The notes: generated by a model not told the origin, from the sequence alone. Counted from the stretch's first letter, positions 1-5,877 are shown. The stretch is DNA of 7,748 nucleotides from Acidimicrobiaceae bacterium (GCA_003164275.1 PLSY01000292.1:1-7748), one strand, 5' to 3'. Program-made: numbers and translations.

Positions 1-129
1 GATTCGGTGGATCGAGGCTTAGTGCGTCGGGCCTCGATGTACACGACGAGGGTGATTTGCCCGTTCATCGAACACCGGAGGGCGGATTCTCTTCTGCGAG
101 ACGTGATCACCGACTCAGTGCAGGCGTAG
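1..129 (+). CDS. 3' end of an upstream gene, function unknown
   Basis: The frame beginning at base 1 is open from the window edge to a TAG at 127-129 and gives the last 42 residues of a protein ending in LLRDVITDSVQA. About 70 percent of third codon positions are G or C, against about half in the competing frame 3 over the same bases. The composition looks like a real soluble C-terminus. Two hairpins (136-148 and 159-207) follow the stop, which suits the end of a transcription unit. I recognise no family. The gene would lie upstream of the SDR on the same strand, separated by about 240 bases unless the alternative frame ending at 374 is the real one. Confidence 0.42.
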   Translation, partial: DSVDRGLVRRASMYTTRVICPFIEHRRADSLLRDVITDSVQA

Positions 130-374
130 GTCGCAGTCCTTTGAGGACCTTGTCCACCGGGGCGCTCTTTCTTGAGCCACCACTCCGTGTCGTGGTCCGA
201 GCGCCCCACACAGGCACTCCCGCTCTCGTCTTACGCCTGGATCCGGAGCACCCCTGGCCACTGTTGGACTCGTTGGGAGCTGACGGGTTCCAACTACGGC
301 CGGGTGGCCGATCCGGCGCCGGGTACTCTGCCGAGGTGTTGACGGAAACTATGAAGTGGGGTGGACATGCCTGA
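1..374 (+). CDS. Alternative upstream reading frame overlapping the SDR start (doubtful)
   Basis: Frame 3 is also open from the window edge and ends in a TGA at 372-374, overlapping the SDR start by 8 bases (ATG 367) or 14 bases (GTG 361). A TTG at 57 could start a 105-residue product. Between 130 and 374 the codons are moderately convincing: first, second and third positions are roughly 69, 58 and 67 percent GC. Before 130 frame 1 looks more like coding DNA. Either this is an unknown small gene coupled to the SDR, or a frameshift joins frame 1 to frame 3, or it is chance. No motif or family is recognisable, so the confidence is low. Confidence 0.22.
   Translation, partial: FGGSRLSASGLDVHDEGDLPVHRTPEGGFSSARRDHRLSAGVGRSPLRTLSTGALFLEPPLRVVVRAPHTGTPALVLRLDPEHPWPLLDSLGADGFQLRPGGRSGAGYSAEVLTETMKWGGHA
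136..148 (+). terminator. Small hairpin just after the frame-1 stop
   Basis: GTCCT (136-140) pairs perfectly with AGGAC (144-148) around a TTG loop, seven bases after the TAG at 127-129. A second, larger hairpin follows at 159-207. There is no strong T run, so this is only a possible weak or rho-assisted terminator for the upstream gene. Confidence 0.2.
159..207. repeat. 9-bp perfect inverted repeat, 31-base loop
   Basis: GGGGCGCTC at 159-167 is the exact reverse complement of GAGCGCCCC at 199-207. The loop could form a smaller CCAC/GTGG stem. It lies between the frame-1 stop and the SDR. It may be a transcription-termination structure or an operator. It also weakens the case that this stretch is plain coding sequence. 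Confidence 0.4.
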
Positions 375-1257
375 TCCTCGGGACAGATTCGAAGGTGGCA
401 CGGCGGTGATCACCGGTGCCGGGGCAGGTATAGGGGAGGGATTCGCCCGCTATCTCTCGGGGATAGGCATGACGGTGGTCATCGCCGATATCGACGTGCA
501 TCGGGGCCAAGCACTGGCCAACGAGCTAGTCCAATCAGGACTACGCGCCGAGTTCGTGCACCTCGACGTGACCGACCCCGCCGGCATGGAGAGGCTGGCG
601 GAGCATGCCTTCTCGCAGTACGGATCGGTAGAACTGCTCATCAACAATGCCGGGTTGGAGACCGGCGGTCTTCTGTGGGAGGTGTCTGTGGAACGGTGGA
701 GGCGGCTCATGGCCGTCAATGTCGATGGGGTCTACTTCGGCATCCGGTCGTTCGTGCCGAGAATGCTCGAAGTGGGTACGCCGGCGGTCGTGGCCAACCT
801 GTCATCGGTCGGTGGCGTCGGAACCGCGCCGCTCCAAGCCCCGTACATCGTGAGCAAACATGCTGTCTTGGCCATGACCGAGTGCCTGCACCAGGAGTTG
901 GCGTTCCTGGGTTCGCCCATCCAGGTCTCGGCAATCTTGCCCCATCAGGTCAAGAGCCGGATCTTCGTCGACGCCCAACGGGAAGCGCCGAGTGGAAATG
1001 CCGCGGCGGACCAGGTGTTCGCGGCGATGCAAGCTGCGAATGCGGGCGAGGCAATAGCCGCGGTGGACGCCGCCGAACACATGATGGGCTCGATCGCCGC
1101 TGGCGACTTTTGGATCTTTTCCGACGACGTGCTGGGTCCCGAGGCCACGGGTCGAAGGGCGGAGCATCTGCGCACCTTGACGCCACCCGCCGACCCGGTG
1201 CCCATCCTCGAGCGGATGGGCGTCGATGTCGACGCGGCTCGCGGACGAGGGCGGTAG
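367..1257 (+). CDS. Short-chain dehydrogenase/reductase (SDR), NAD-type
   Basis: A Rossmann-fold oxidoreductase of the classical SDR family, expected to interconvert a secondary alcohol and a ketone in the cytoplasm; the substrate cannot be told. Numbered from the upstream GTG at 361, the cofactor loop TGAGAGIG is at 18-25, NNAG at 95-98, and the catalytic tetrad is N120, S149, Y162 and K166 (YIVSK). Asp43 at the end of the second strand (VVIADID) favours NAD(H) over NADP(H). The product is 296 residues, slightly longer than the usual 250-280, the extra length being a C-terminal tail. I chose the ATG at 367 because a purine-rich GGGGTGG sits just before it; the GTG at 361 would add two residues. 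All key residues are present. It appears to be followed by a terminator hairpin and is not obviously in an operon with the next gene. Confidence 0.95.
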   Translation: MPDPRDRFEGGTAVITGAGAGIGEGFARYLSGIGMTVVIADIDVHRGQALANELVQSGLRAEFVHLDVTDPAGMERLAEHAFSQYGSVELLINNAGLETGGLLWEVSVERWRRLMAVNVDGVYFGIRSFVPRMLEVGTPAVVANLSSVGGVGTAPLQAPYIVSKHAVLAMTECLHQELAFLGSPIQVSAILPHQVKSRIFVDAQREAPSGNAAADQVFAAMQAANAGEAIAAVDAAEHMMGSIAAGDFWIFSDDVLGPEATGRRAEHLRTLTPPADPVPILERMGVDVDAARGRGR

Positions 1258-1349
1258 CTGGGAGGCGGCATCCCGAGCGGTCCCATCCAATGCTTGTGTC
1301 TCGCGTATTCGATGTCGCCTTTGACGAAATCCAGTATGGCGACGGCCAC

Positions 1350-1367
1350 GAAACCGTTACGGGTTTC
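1350..1367 (+). terminator. Candidate terminator hairpin of the SDR gene
   Basis: GAAACC (1350-1355) pairs perfectly with GGTTTC (1362-1367) around a six-base loop, and a short pyrimidine stretch (tctcgttt) follows. It lies about 90 bases after the SDR stop and directly before the stress-type promoter at 1372, where a boundary between two transcription units would be expected. The stem is short and the T tract imperfect. Confidence 0.35.
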
Positions 1368-1371
1368 TCTC

Positions 1372-1396
1372 GTTTGCACGAAGCTGGCTCGGGTAA
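1372..1396 (+). promoter_or_regulatory. SigB/SigF-type general-stress promoter
   Basis: GTTT at 1372-1375, a 15-base spacer, then GGGTAA at 1391-1396. This matches the consensus of SigB of Bacillus and SigF/SigB of actinobacteria (GTTT, 12-17 bases, GGGTA(A/T)). The element sits about 35 bases before the ATG at 1432 of a small hydrophobic protein, so transcription would start near 1403 and leave a leader of roughly 30 bases containing the ribosome site AAGGTGGGG. The match is by eye; no start site is known. Confidence 0.55.
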
Positions 1397-1431
1397 GAGC
1401 CAGACAACATCAACAAGCGAAAGGTGGGGTC

Positions 1432-1596
1432 ATGGTTATCTTGGTCGCGTTTCTTCTGGTTCTGCTGTTCGCTGGACTGGGCTTCGCTTTGCATTTTCTG
1501 TGGGTCGTGGCCGTCGTCCTCTTGGTTGTCTGGCTCATCGGCTTGGCCCTGGGGCGAGGCGAGAGTGCCGGAAACCATCGCTTCTACCGCTGGTAG
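1432..1596 (+). CDS. Small hydrophobic membrane protein, 54 aa
   Basis: The product is almost wholly hydrophobic from residue 2 to about 42, enough for two closely spaced membrane helices. The first is rich in Leu/Val/Phe and the second begins near LWVVAVV. A short polar tail ends in HRFYRW. This is the pattern of the very small 'hydrophobic protein' family of Streptomyces and other actinobacteria, which ends in a similar R(W/F)YRW motif and has no proven function. The ATG at 1432 is chosen over in-frame starts further upstream because AAGGTGGGG precedes it, the helices begin at once, and the bases before it do not look coding. A SigB/SigF-like promoter lies just upstream, so induction in stress or stationary phase is likely but inferred. 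The gene converges with the minus-strand gene ending at 1693. Confidence 0.8.
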   Translation: MVILVAFLLVLLFAGLGFALHFLWVVAVVLLVVWLIGLALGRGESAGNHRFYRW

Positions 1597-1651
1597 GCCA
1601 TTGGCCGGTCACCGTCGCAAGAGGGGGTCGGCGCTCGTAGCTCTGGTTCGT

Positions 1652-1663
1652 CGGGGATCCCCG
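1652..1663. repeat. 12-bp perfect palindrome between convergent genes
   Basis: CGGGGATCCCCG reads the same on both strands. It lies in the 96-base gap between the small membrane protein and the convergent gene ending at 1693. A shorter GGCCG/CGGCC stem (1682-1686 with 1698-1702) overlaps the stop of the latter. Together they may help end transcription from both sides, but neither has a T tract and the palindrome has no loop. Confidence 0.3.
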
Positions 1664-1692
1664 GGCGGCCTCGCAGAATACGGCCGAGCCGA

Positions 1693-2223
1693 TCAGCCGG
1701 CCTGGGTCCGTGACTCCCTCAGCTGCTCAACGGTCAAGTTCAGCCGGGCGGCATCCATGTGCTCGATGGCCATCTGGCACCGCGCCGTCGCGTCACGCGA
1801 GCTGTCGGAATACTTGGACAGCGCCGCCGCCACGGCTTTGTCAATCTTGATGTCGCCGACCATCCCGAGGAGCAGCTGGGCCTTCGTCCACTCCTCGTAG
1901 GCCAGCCGCCACAACGCCGACCATGTCGCATAGGTGGCATTGAACTGATCATCGGGAACGGCTTGGCGGTTGGGCTGTCGCGATTCGTAGATGTAGACGC
2001 CAGGTAGCGACTCAGCCTCGGCTTGCAACTTGTCCCGCCTGCTCTCCAAGCCCACCAACTGCCCGTACTCGTACATGAACTCCTTTTTGTCCTTGCTTGG
2101 CCGGAGCTTCACCGCTTCATGCCTCGAGTCCTCACGAAGAAATGGTAGGCGACGGTGATCGGTCTGCTTCAGGTCGAGCACCGCGGCCAGGGCGAAGCCC
2201 CGGACCGCCCGGTCCGGACGCAC
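1693..2223 (-). CDS. Unknown helical soluble protein
   Basis: I do not recognise this 176-residue protein. It has no signal peptide or membrane segment. After a charged N-terminal third (residues 1-50, many Arg/Lys/Asp) there is a short helix with SRRDKLQAEAE, a stretch with PGVYIYESRQPNRQ, and from about 93 to the end a long, mostly helical region rich in Ala, Trp and Leu with a single Cys. Third positions are about 76 percent GC from 2077 to 2223, so coding probably extends beyond the ATG at 2076, which has AAGGAG only three bases before it. The GTG at 2223 has a TATACA ten bases upstream (2234-2239) and could be read nearly leaderless. The frame stays open to a TTG at 2316, but that would overlap the opposite gene. 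It is divergent from the membrane protein at 2264 and convergent with the one ending at 1596. Confidence 0.7.
   Translation of the reverse strand: MRPDRAVRGFALAAVLDLKQTDHRRLPFLREDSRHEAVKLRPSKDKKEFMYEYGQLVGLESRRDKLQAEAESLPGVYIYESRQPNRQAVPDDQFNATYATWSALWRLAYEEWTKAQLLLGMVGDIKIDKAVAAALSKYSDSSRDATARCQMAIEHMDAARLNLTVEQLRESRTQAG
2200..2217. promoter_or_regulatory. 18-bp perfect palindrome near the divergent starts
   Basis: CCGGACCG (2200-2207) and CGGTCCGG (2210-2217) are exact reverse complements around a CC centre. The site is within 70 bases of the starts of two head-to-head genes, where an operator for a dimeric regulator would be expected. If the minus-strand gene starts at 2223 the palindrome lies in its first codons; if it starts at 2076 the palindrome lies in its leader. 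Confidence 0.4.
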
Positions 2224-2263
2224 TTCTGGGTCATGTATATCTAGGGGGGTGTCGAAGGACGGA

Positions 2264-2533
2264 ATGAGGTCCCGAGACCCTTGGTGGAGCCGGTTCGGAC
2301 CGATTGTCCTCTCCAAGGCGCGACGGCGCTACTGGGCTTTCGTCACCACGGCTTGGTTGGCGCTCGGGTTAGTGCTGGCAATCGCAGGACGGTTCGGCCT
2401 GCTCTGGTTCCCTGTCCTCGGACTCATCGGATCGCTCAGTGTTCTCGTGCGCGATCGTGTCGGGCGGCGAAGCATGTTCGACAGGAGAGAAGGACCTGGC
2501 GACCCACCAGCTGGCGACAACGGGGAAGACTGA
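2264..2533 (+). CDS. Small two-helix membrane protein, unknown function
   Basis: An 89-residue product with a basic N-terminus (residues 1-23, ending SKARRRYW), a first membrane helix at about 24-42, a very short turn (GRFG), a second helix at about 46-62, then a basic stretch (RDRVGRR) and an acidic, Pro/Gly-rich tail ending GDNGED. By the positive-inside rule both ends should be cytoplasmic. I know no function for it. The ATG at 2264 has GAAGGACGGA directly before it; the GTG at 2249 would add five residues. Third positions are strongly GC-rich, including the stretch opposite the minus-strand frame, which makes this the better gene there. A small GGTCG/CGACC hairpin (2536-2552) follows the stop. 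The gene is convergent with the broken gene at 2585-3064. Confidence 0.75.
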   Translation: MRSRDPWWSRFGPIVLSKARRRYWAFVTTAWLALGLVLAIAGRFGLLWFPVLGLIGSLSVLVRDRVGRRSMFDRREGPGDPPAGDNGED

Positions 2534-2584
2534 GAGGTCGATCGAGCCGACCGCCCGCCGCATCCGTGCTCGACGGAGAGGGCT

Positions 2585-3064
2585 TCAGCCAAGGATTTCG
2601 ACCGCCAGCGCCTACGCATTGATGATGCCGGCGACATGGCAACAGCCAGGGCTGGGGCAGTCCCATAGGCCCCCGCCGGATCGGGCAAGAGGGTGGATCC
2701 ATCCGCAGCCAGGAACAGCGTGATGACAACAGCCTGACCAGTCCGGTTGACGTCCACCCCGTAGGGCTCTGCGTCTGACCTACCGGTCGACAGCACCTGG
2801 AGGTTGCAGAGGGTCGAGGCGAGCACAAGTCCGATGAGCTCCCCACCGAGATCCTTGATTTTGACCGGGGATCAAGATGACGAGACCGACGAAGAGGGGA
2901 ATGGAGAAGCACGACACCGCCTGGTCGGCTCGTGCCAAAAGCTCCTGATCTCTAGGATGGGCTGCAAGTTGCTCGCCACGGCGACGAACAGAAGTCCCAC
3001 CAGAGTCGAAGCTCCCAAGGGTGCCGACAGAGAAATCCCTCCGAGCGCTGTGGCCGGTCGTCAA
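2585..3064 (-). pseudogene. Decayed membrane-protein gene (several frameshifts plus an amber codon)
   Basis: No single frame is intact, but pieces in different minus-strand frames join into one plausible protein of about 160 residues. Piece A (about 3048-2955) reads TLVGLLFVAVASNLQPIL. Piece B (about 2950-2861) reads DQELLARADQAVSCF and then IPLFVGLVILIPGQ. Piece C (about 2862-2635) reads IKDLGGELIGLVLAS, PYGVDVNR and AVVITLFLAA. Piece D (about 2632-2585) reads VAGIINA, TAG, ALAVEILG and then TGA. Shifts fall near 2955, near 2862 at an AAAA run, and near 2632; a fourth is likely near 3048. The TAG at 2614-2612 sits where Trp would fit. The pattern LVGLLFVAV..NL..IL followed by a hydrophobic stretch ending PGQ recalls an uncharacterised bacterial membrane-protein family of about 160-200 residues. 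A TTG at 3064 behind GGAGGG may be the old start. Confidence 0.6.
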
Positions 3065-3184
3065 CTCGCCCTCCGCAGACCCCGCACCGGCCGACTGTAG
3101 GGTCGCACTCCTTCGTTCGCCCGACGACGCCTGCCCGCCGCCGCTAGCCCCTGCTCGAGAGGAGCTGTACCGGAACGTCGTGGC

Positions 3185-3379
3185 TCAGTTGGGACTGTCC
3201 AGCATGGCGGTGACGATCTCCAGCTGCTTGACGCCCAGCACCTGGAGTTCATCCATGGCGATGTCACGTGCCTCATCGTCTTGGGCCAGTTCCATGATGG
3301 CCCGGATCGCCACCAGACGAGAGGTCAACTGCTCGGTCCCGGCGCGATCACGCATGCCCAGGACAGTAGAAATACCCAT
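3185..3379 (-). CDS. Small helical protein, 64 aa, unknown function
   Basis: A soluble product starting MGISTVLGMRDRAG, with a polar, almost wholly helix-forming body (EQLTSRLVAIRAIMEL, then a DDEARD turn, then AMDELQVLGVKQLEIVTAML) and a short DSPN tail. Two amphipathic helices are likely, suggesting a helical hairpin or dimer. There are no cysteines and no membrane segment. I recognise no family. The ATG at 3379 is preceded by AAAGGA at good spacing; a GTG at 3397 would add six residues that merely translate the ribosome site. A GGGTAT element lies about 70 bases upstream. The broken membrane gene follows on the same strand after 120 bases, so the two may once have been co-transcribed. Confidence 0.7.
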   Translation of the reverse strand: MGISTVLGMRDRAGTEQLTSRLVAIRAIMELAQDDEARDIAMDELQVLGVKQLEIVTAMLDSPN

Positions 3380-3447
3380 GATGTTCCTTTCGGTCACAGC
3401 CTCGTGCAGCGCATTGGCAGGCGCGCAACAAAATCGGCGTACTTCTT

Positions 3448-3475
3448 ATACCCATAAGCGACAGCCAATAGCAAC
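3448..3475 (-). promoter_or_regulatory. Candidate SigB/SigF-like promoter of the 64-aa gene
   Basis: On the minus strand, GGGTAT (3453-3448) is an exact match to the -10 element of SigB/SigF-type promoters. GTTG (3475-3472) lies 18 bases upstream, a near match to the GTTT of the -35 but one to three bases farther than the usual spacing. The start of transcription would fall near 3440, leaving a leader of about 60 bases before the ATG at 3379. It is weaker than the promoter at 1372. Confidence 0.35.
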
Positions 3476-3672
3476 CTTTTTCGCCAGATACTTCCTCCTG
3501 TGCTTTGGACGGTTAGGCGTTGTACCGGTCTCTGAACTGGGGAGTTGGCGGTACAAATATCACGCGTTTGATGACGTAGCCCAGTGGAATGACCACTCTG
3601 TGTGGTGAGATTAGTTGAGAGGCCAGCAGCGGGCAGATGGCTAAGAACCCGAATTCACTTAAATGACATTTA

Positions 3673-3684
3673 CGTAATATTACG
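3673..3684. repeat. 12-bp AT-rich perfect palindrome
   Basis: CGTAATATTACG is self-complementary over all 12 bases and sits in the most AT-rich part of the window. It could be a binding site for a dimeric regulator, but no start of an assigned gene lies close downstream; the nearest is at 4085. Confidence 0.3.
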
Positions 3685-4072
3685 GATTGCCGCTCTGTTC
3701 TCCTCGTCCGAAAGAGGCGCGTGGAATGCGAAGGTCGAGTCTCCTATCCGGTAACCCCCAGTTGCAAGACAACCGGCAGGCGTGGACGCGGGCAATGAGG
3801 CGGATTCAACCCAAGGATCTGCCGTCGCACGGTGGCAATGGGCAGCGGTCGGAGGCAACACCCAGAGTCGTGGCCATCTCGGTTCATGTGGTGCTGTTGA
3901 CCGTTCGATTGAGTGCACTGGTGCCGGTCGAGCCGCAGAATGGGGGCCCAAGTCGACGATGCCCTTCGATACCCGCATGCAGCAGCCGCCAGTGGCCTTG
4001 TTGGCGGGCTCATCGACTGAAGCCGCGTTCCGCCAGATCAGGGAGTCATCCAAGAGAGCGCCGACGGCACGG

Positions 4073-4078
4073 TAGCGT
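4073..4078 (+). promoter_or_regulatory. -10 element for a leaderless thioesterase transcript
   Basis: TAGCGT fits the actinobacterial -10 pattern TAnnnT and ends six bases before the GTG at 4085, the spacing that places the transcription start on the start codon itself. The absence of a good ribosome site before this GTG and of any other usable in-frame start agrees with leaderless translation. No clear -35 is visible. Confidence 0.4.
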
Positions 4079-4084
4079 CACGAG

Positions 4085-4528
4085 GTGCGACTCTCCCTCA
4101 CGCCGTCGACCCATCGCTCTGACTATGAGTTCGCCCATCGGGTCCGGGTCCGGTTTGCCGAGACCGATGCCATGGGGGTCGTGCATCACGGCTCATACGT
4201 CCTGTACCTCGAAGACGCTCGCGTGGAGCTGCTCAGGCACCATGGCCACCCCTATGCCGAGGTGAGGGCGGAGGGCATCGAGTTCCCGGTGGTCGAACTC
4301 TTTGTGCAGTACCGGAGGCCACTGCGCTTCGACGAACGCGTCGACGTGAGTGTGGCCATCGGGCTGGTGACCCGGACGACCTTCCAGATCGGTTATCTCC
4401 TCCAGGTCGAGGGTGAGACACGTGCCACGGCTGTGACCGTCCACGGTGTGGTGGACGGGGATGGGCGGGCAACCCGACTACCGACATGGATTGCCGAGAT
4501 CGGCCATCACTTGTCTCCGGCCAGCTGA
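4085..4528 (+). CDS. Acyl-CoA thioesterase, hotdog fold (4HBT/YbgC-like)
   Basis: The product should hydrolyse an acyl-CoA thioester to free acid and CoA in the cytoplasm; the acyl group is not predictable. The 147 residues match the YbgC/4-hydroxybenzoyl-CoA thioesterase family. The hallmark RFAETDAMGVVHHGSY (residues 23-38) carries the catalytic Asp28, followed by the long hotdog helix YLEDARVELLR (41-51). The FPVVELFVQYRRPLRFDERV segment and the later strands (TTFQIGYLLQVEG, TAVTVHGVVD) complete the fold. Length is normal for the family. The start is GTG 4085, the only start ahead of the conserved core, with a leaderless-type -10 before it. The antiporter gene follows on the same strand, and its longest frame overlaps the end of this one. 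Confidence 0.93.
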   Translation: MRLSLTPSTHRSDYEFAHRVRVRFAETDAMGVVHHGSYVLYLEDARVELLRHHGHPYAEVRAEGIEFPVVELFVQYRRPLRFDERVDVSVAIGLVTRTTFQIGYLLQVEGETRATAVTVHGVVDGDGRATRLPTWIAEIGHHLSPAS

Positions 4529-4623
4529 GTGGTGACGGAAGGCACGCCGATGGGAACGCCGGCAAGTCGCTGGGATCGGCAACGACGCCGCTGCCCGTGG
4601 CTCCCGCGGCCGAAGAGGCGGCC

Positions 4624-5877
4624 ATGAGTGCAGCGCCTGCTGACGGCAGGCCCCGTCGGCTGACCGCACTCCTGCATTCGGATATCGCCGGGAGCTGGGT
4701 GCTGGTGGTGGCGGTAGGTGCGGCCCTCCTGTGGGCCAACAGTCGCTGGGGGGCTTCCTATGCGTCGCTCTGGCGCCATCCGACCCGCATCGGCGGGTCG
4801 ACGTTCCAGGACTTTACGACGGTGCAGTCCTGGGTGAACGGGGGCCTCATGGCCGTCTTCTTCTTTGTGGTGGGTCTCGAGATCGCCCGGGAGCGGCGCA
4901 CCGGTGAGTTGGGCGATCTGCGGACGGCGGTCGTCCCGATCACGGGTGCCGTCGGAGGCATGGCCGGTGCCGGCATCGTGTTCGTCGTCTTCAACCACGG
5001 CGGTCCCGGCGCCCATGGTTGGGGCATTCCGATGGCGACCGATATCGCCTTCGCCCTCGGGGCGCTCGCCTTGCTCGGTCGGAGAGTGCCCTCTGGTCTC
5101 AGACTCCTGCTTTTGACCCTGGCTGTGGCCGATGACATCGGCTCGGTATTGGTGTTGGCCATCTTCTACTCCTCCCGCACCAATGCGATGGCCCTGGCCG
5201 GGGCGCTGGCGGTGACCGCGGCCCTGGCGGCGTTGGTCAAGAGCCACCGCCTAGGAGCATGGCCGGTGATCGTCGGTGGCGTCGTGGTGTGGGTTCTGCT
5301 GGCCGCAGGCGGAGTTGAACCGGCACTGGCCGGCGTGATCGCCGGGGTGCTGGTGCCAAGCCGGGTCTCCGGTTCAACCAGGAATCCGGCCGAACGCCTC
5401 GAGGTCTCGGTCTCACCGGTGTCGGCGTTCGTCGTACTTCCCCTGTTCGCCCTGGCCAACGCGGGGATTGTCGTTCGATCTGGCGTCTTGGCCCCCCCCG
5501 GGGCTCACGACGTCTTCTTCGGCATCACCGCCGCCCGGGTACTCGGCAAGCTGGTCGGCATCACTGCCGCCTGTGCACTGGTGGTCAGGCTCGGCTGGGG
5601 CCGACTGCCCGACGGTGTGCGATGGGTGCATGTGGCCGGGGGAGCCGCGGTGGCCGGGATAGGGTTCACCGTCCCGTTGCTCATTGCCGAGCAGGCCTTC
5701 GTCGCGCGTCCGGCCCTCGTCACCGCCTCCGAGCTGGGCCTCCTGGCCGGTTCGGTCATCGCCTTTGTCATCGGCGCATTGATCCTGGTGCTGGCCGGGC
5801 GGCAGGGAGTCACCGACCGTTCGGAGGCGCCCGAGCACTCCGGCAACGATGATGATGGGCTGTCGATCACTTGGTGA
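4624..5877 (+). CDS. nhaA: Na+/H+ antiporter NhaA
   Basis: An inner-membrane antiporter that expels Na+ (or Li+) in exchange for H+ and supports pH and salt homeostasis. The family signatures are all present: GLMAVFFFVVGLEIARER (74-91), GWGIPMATDIAFALGALALL (132-151) with Asp140, and LTLAVADDIGSV (164-175) with Asp170-Asp171. These match the ion-binding Asp133, Asp163 and Asp164 of the E. coli protein. GKLVGI (308-313) supplies the Lys matching Lys300, and GIGFTVPLLIAEQAF lies at 345-359. About a dozen membrane helices can be traced. From the ATG at 4624, behind GAAGAGGCGG, the protein has 417 residues, a normal length. The frame is open from an ATG at 4486, which would add 46 polar residues and overlap the thioesterase by 43 bases; I think this less likely. 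There is no fused thioredoxin-like domain of the kind found on some actinobacterial NhaA proteins. Confidence 0.95.
   Translation: MSAAPADGRPRRLTALLHSDIAGSWVLVVAVGAALLWANSRWGASYASLWRHPTRIGGSTFQDFTTVQSWVNGGLMAVFFFVVGLEIARERRTGELGDLRTAVVPITGAVGGMAGAGIVFVVFNHGGPGAHGWGIPMATDIAFALGALALLGRRVPSGLRLLLLTLAVADDIGSVLVLAIFYSSRTNAMALAGALAVTAALAALVKSHRLGAWPVIVGGVVVWVLLAAGGVEPALAGVIAGVLVPSRVSGSTRNPAERLEVSVSPVSAFVVLPLFALANAGIVVRSGVLAPPGAHDVFFGITAARVLGKLVGITAACALVVRLGWGRLPDGVRWVHVAGGAAVAGIGFTVPLLIAEQAFVARPALVTASELGLLAGSVIAFVIGALILVLAGRQGVTDRSEAPEHSGNDDDGLSITW

Larger units (their letters stand above)
3398..4084. other. Long stretch without a convincing gene
   Basis: About 690 bases separate the 64-aa minus-strand gene from the thioesterase. 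The part from about 3430 to 3690 is clearly richer in A and T than the rest of the window and holds a promoter element (3448-3475), a short AGTGG/CCACT inverted repeat near 3582-3596 and a 12-bp palindrome (3673-3684). From 3690 to 4080 long frames exist on both strands, but none has steady codon bias. A minus-strand frame (4053-3670) ends in RIGDSTFAFHAPLSDEE and RAAIRNIT and has good codon bias only in its first 40 codons. A plus-strand ATG at 3960 gives a 38-residue frame with good bias ending at 4075. Old gene remnants are possible. I see no tRNA or other structured RNA. Confidence 0.5.

Noticed and set aside
675..1640. Long plus-strand frame overlapping the SDR gene and continuing past it
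   Set aside because: It is a shadow of the SDR in another frame: rich in Arg/Gly/Cys with no family resemblance. The minus-strand frames over 716-1379 are rejected for the same reason.
2329..2826. 165-residue minus-strand frame taken as an intact gene
   Set aside because: Only its first part (to about 2635) resembles protein. Beyond that the sense of the old gene continues in another frame, and its end runs antisense to the membrane protein at 2264-2533.
3675..3683. TAATATTAC, identical to the nick site of geminivirus rolling-circle origins
   Set aside because: It is not in the loop of a stem-loop and no replication-initiator gene is present. It is simply the core of a 12-bp palindrome in AT-rich DNA.
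3969..3974. Another GGGTAT on the minus strand (and one over the start codon at 3379)
   Set aside because: Neither has a GTTT-like element at a suitable distance upstream, and the second lies inside the coding start.
4486..4623. 46-residue N-terminal extension of NhaA from an ATG inside the thioesterase gene
   Set aside because: The added residues are polar and unlike NhaA. The ATG at 4624 has a ribosome site and gives the usual family length.
4507..5247. Long minus-strand frames opposite nhaA (also 5413-6546)
   Set aside because: They are antisense to clearly real genes and have low-complexity His/Arg/Gly/Asp composition typical of shadows in high-GC DNA.
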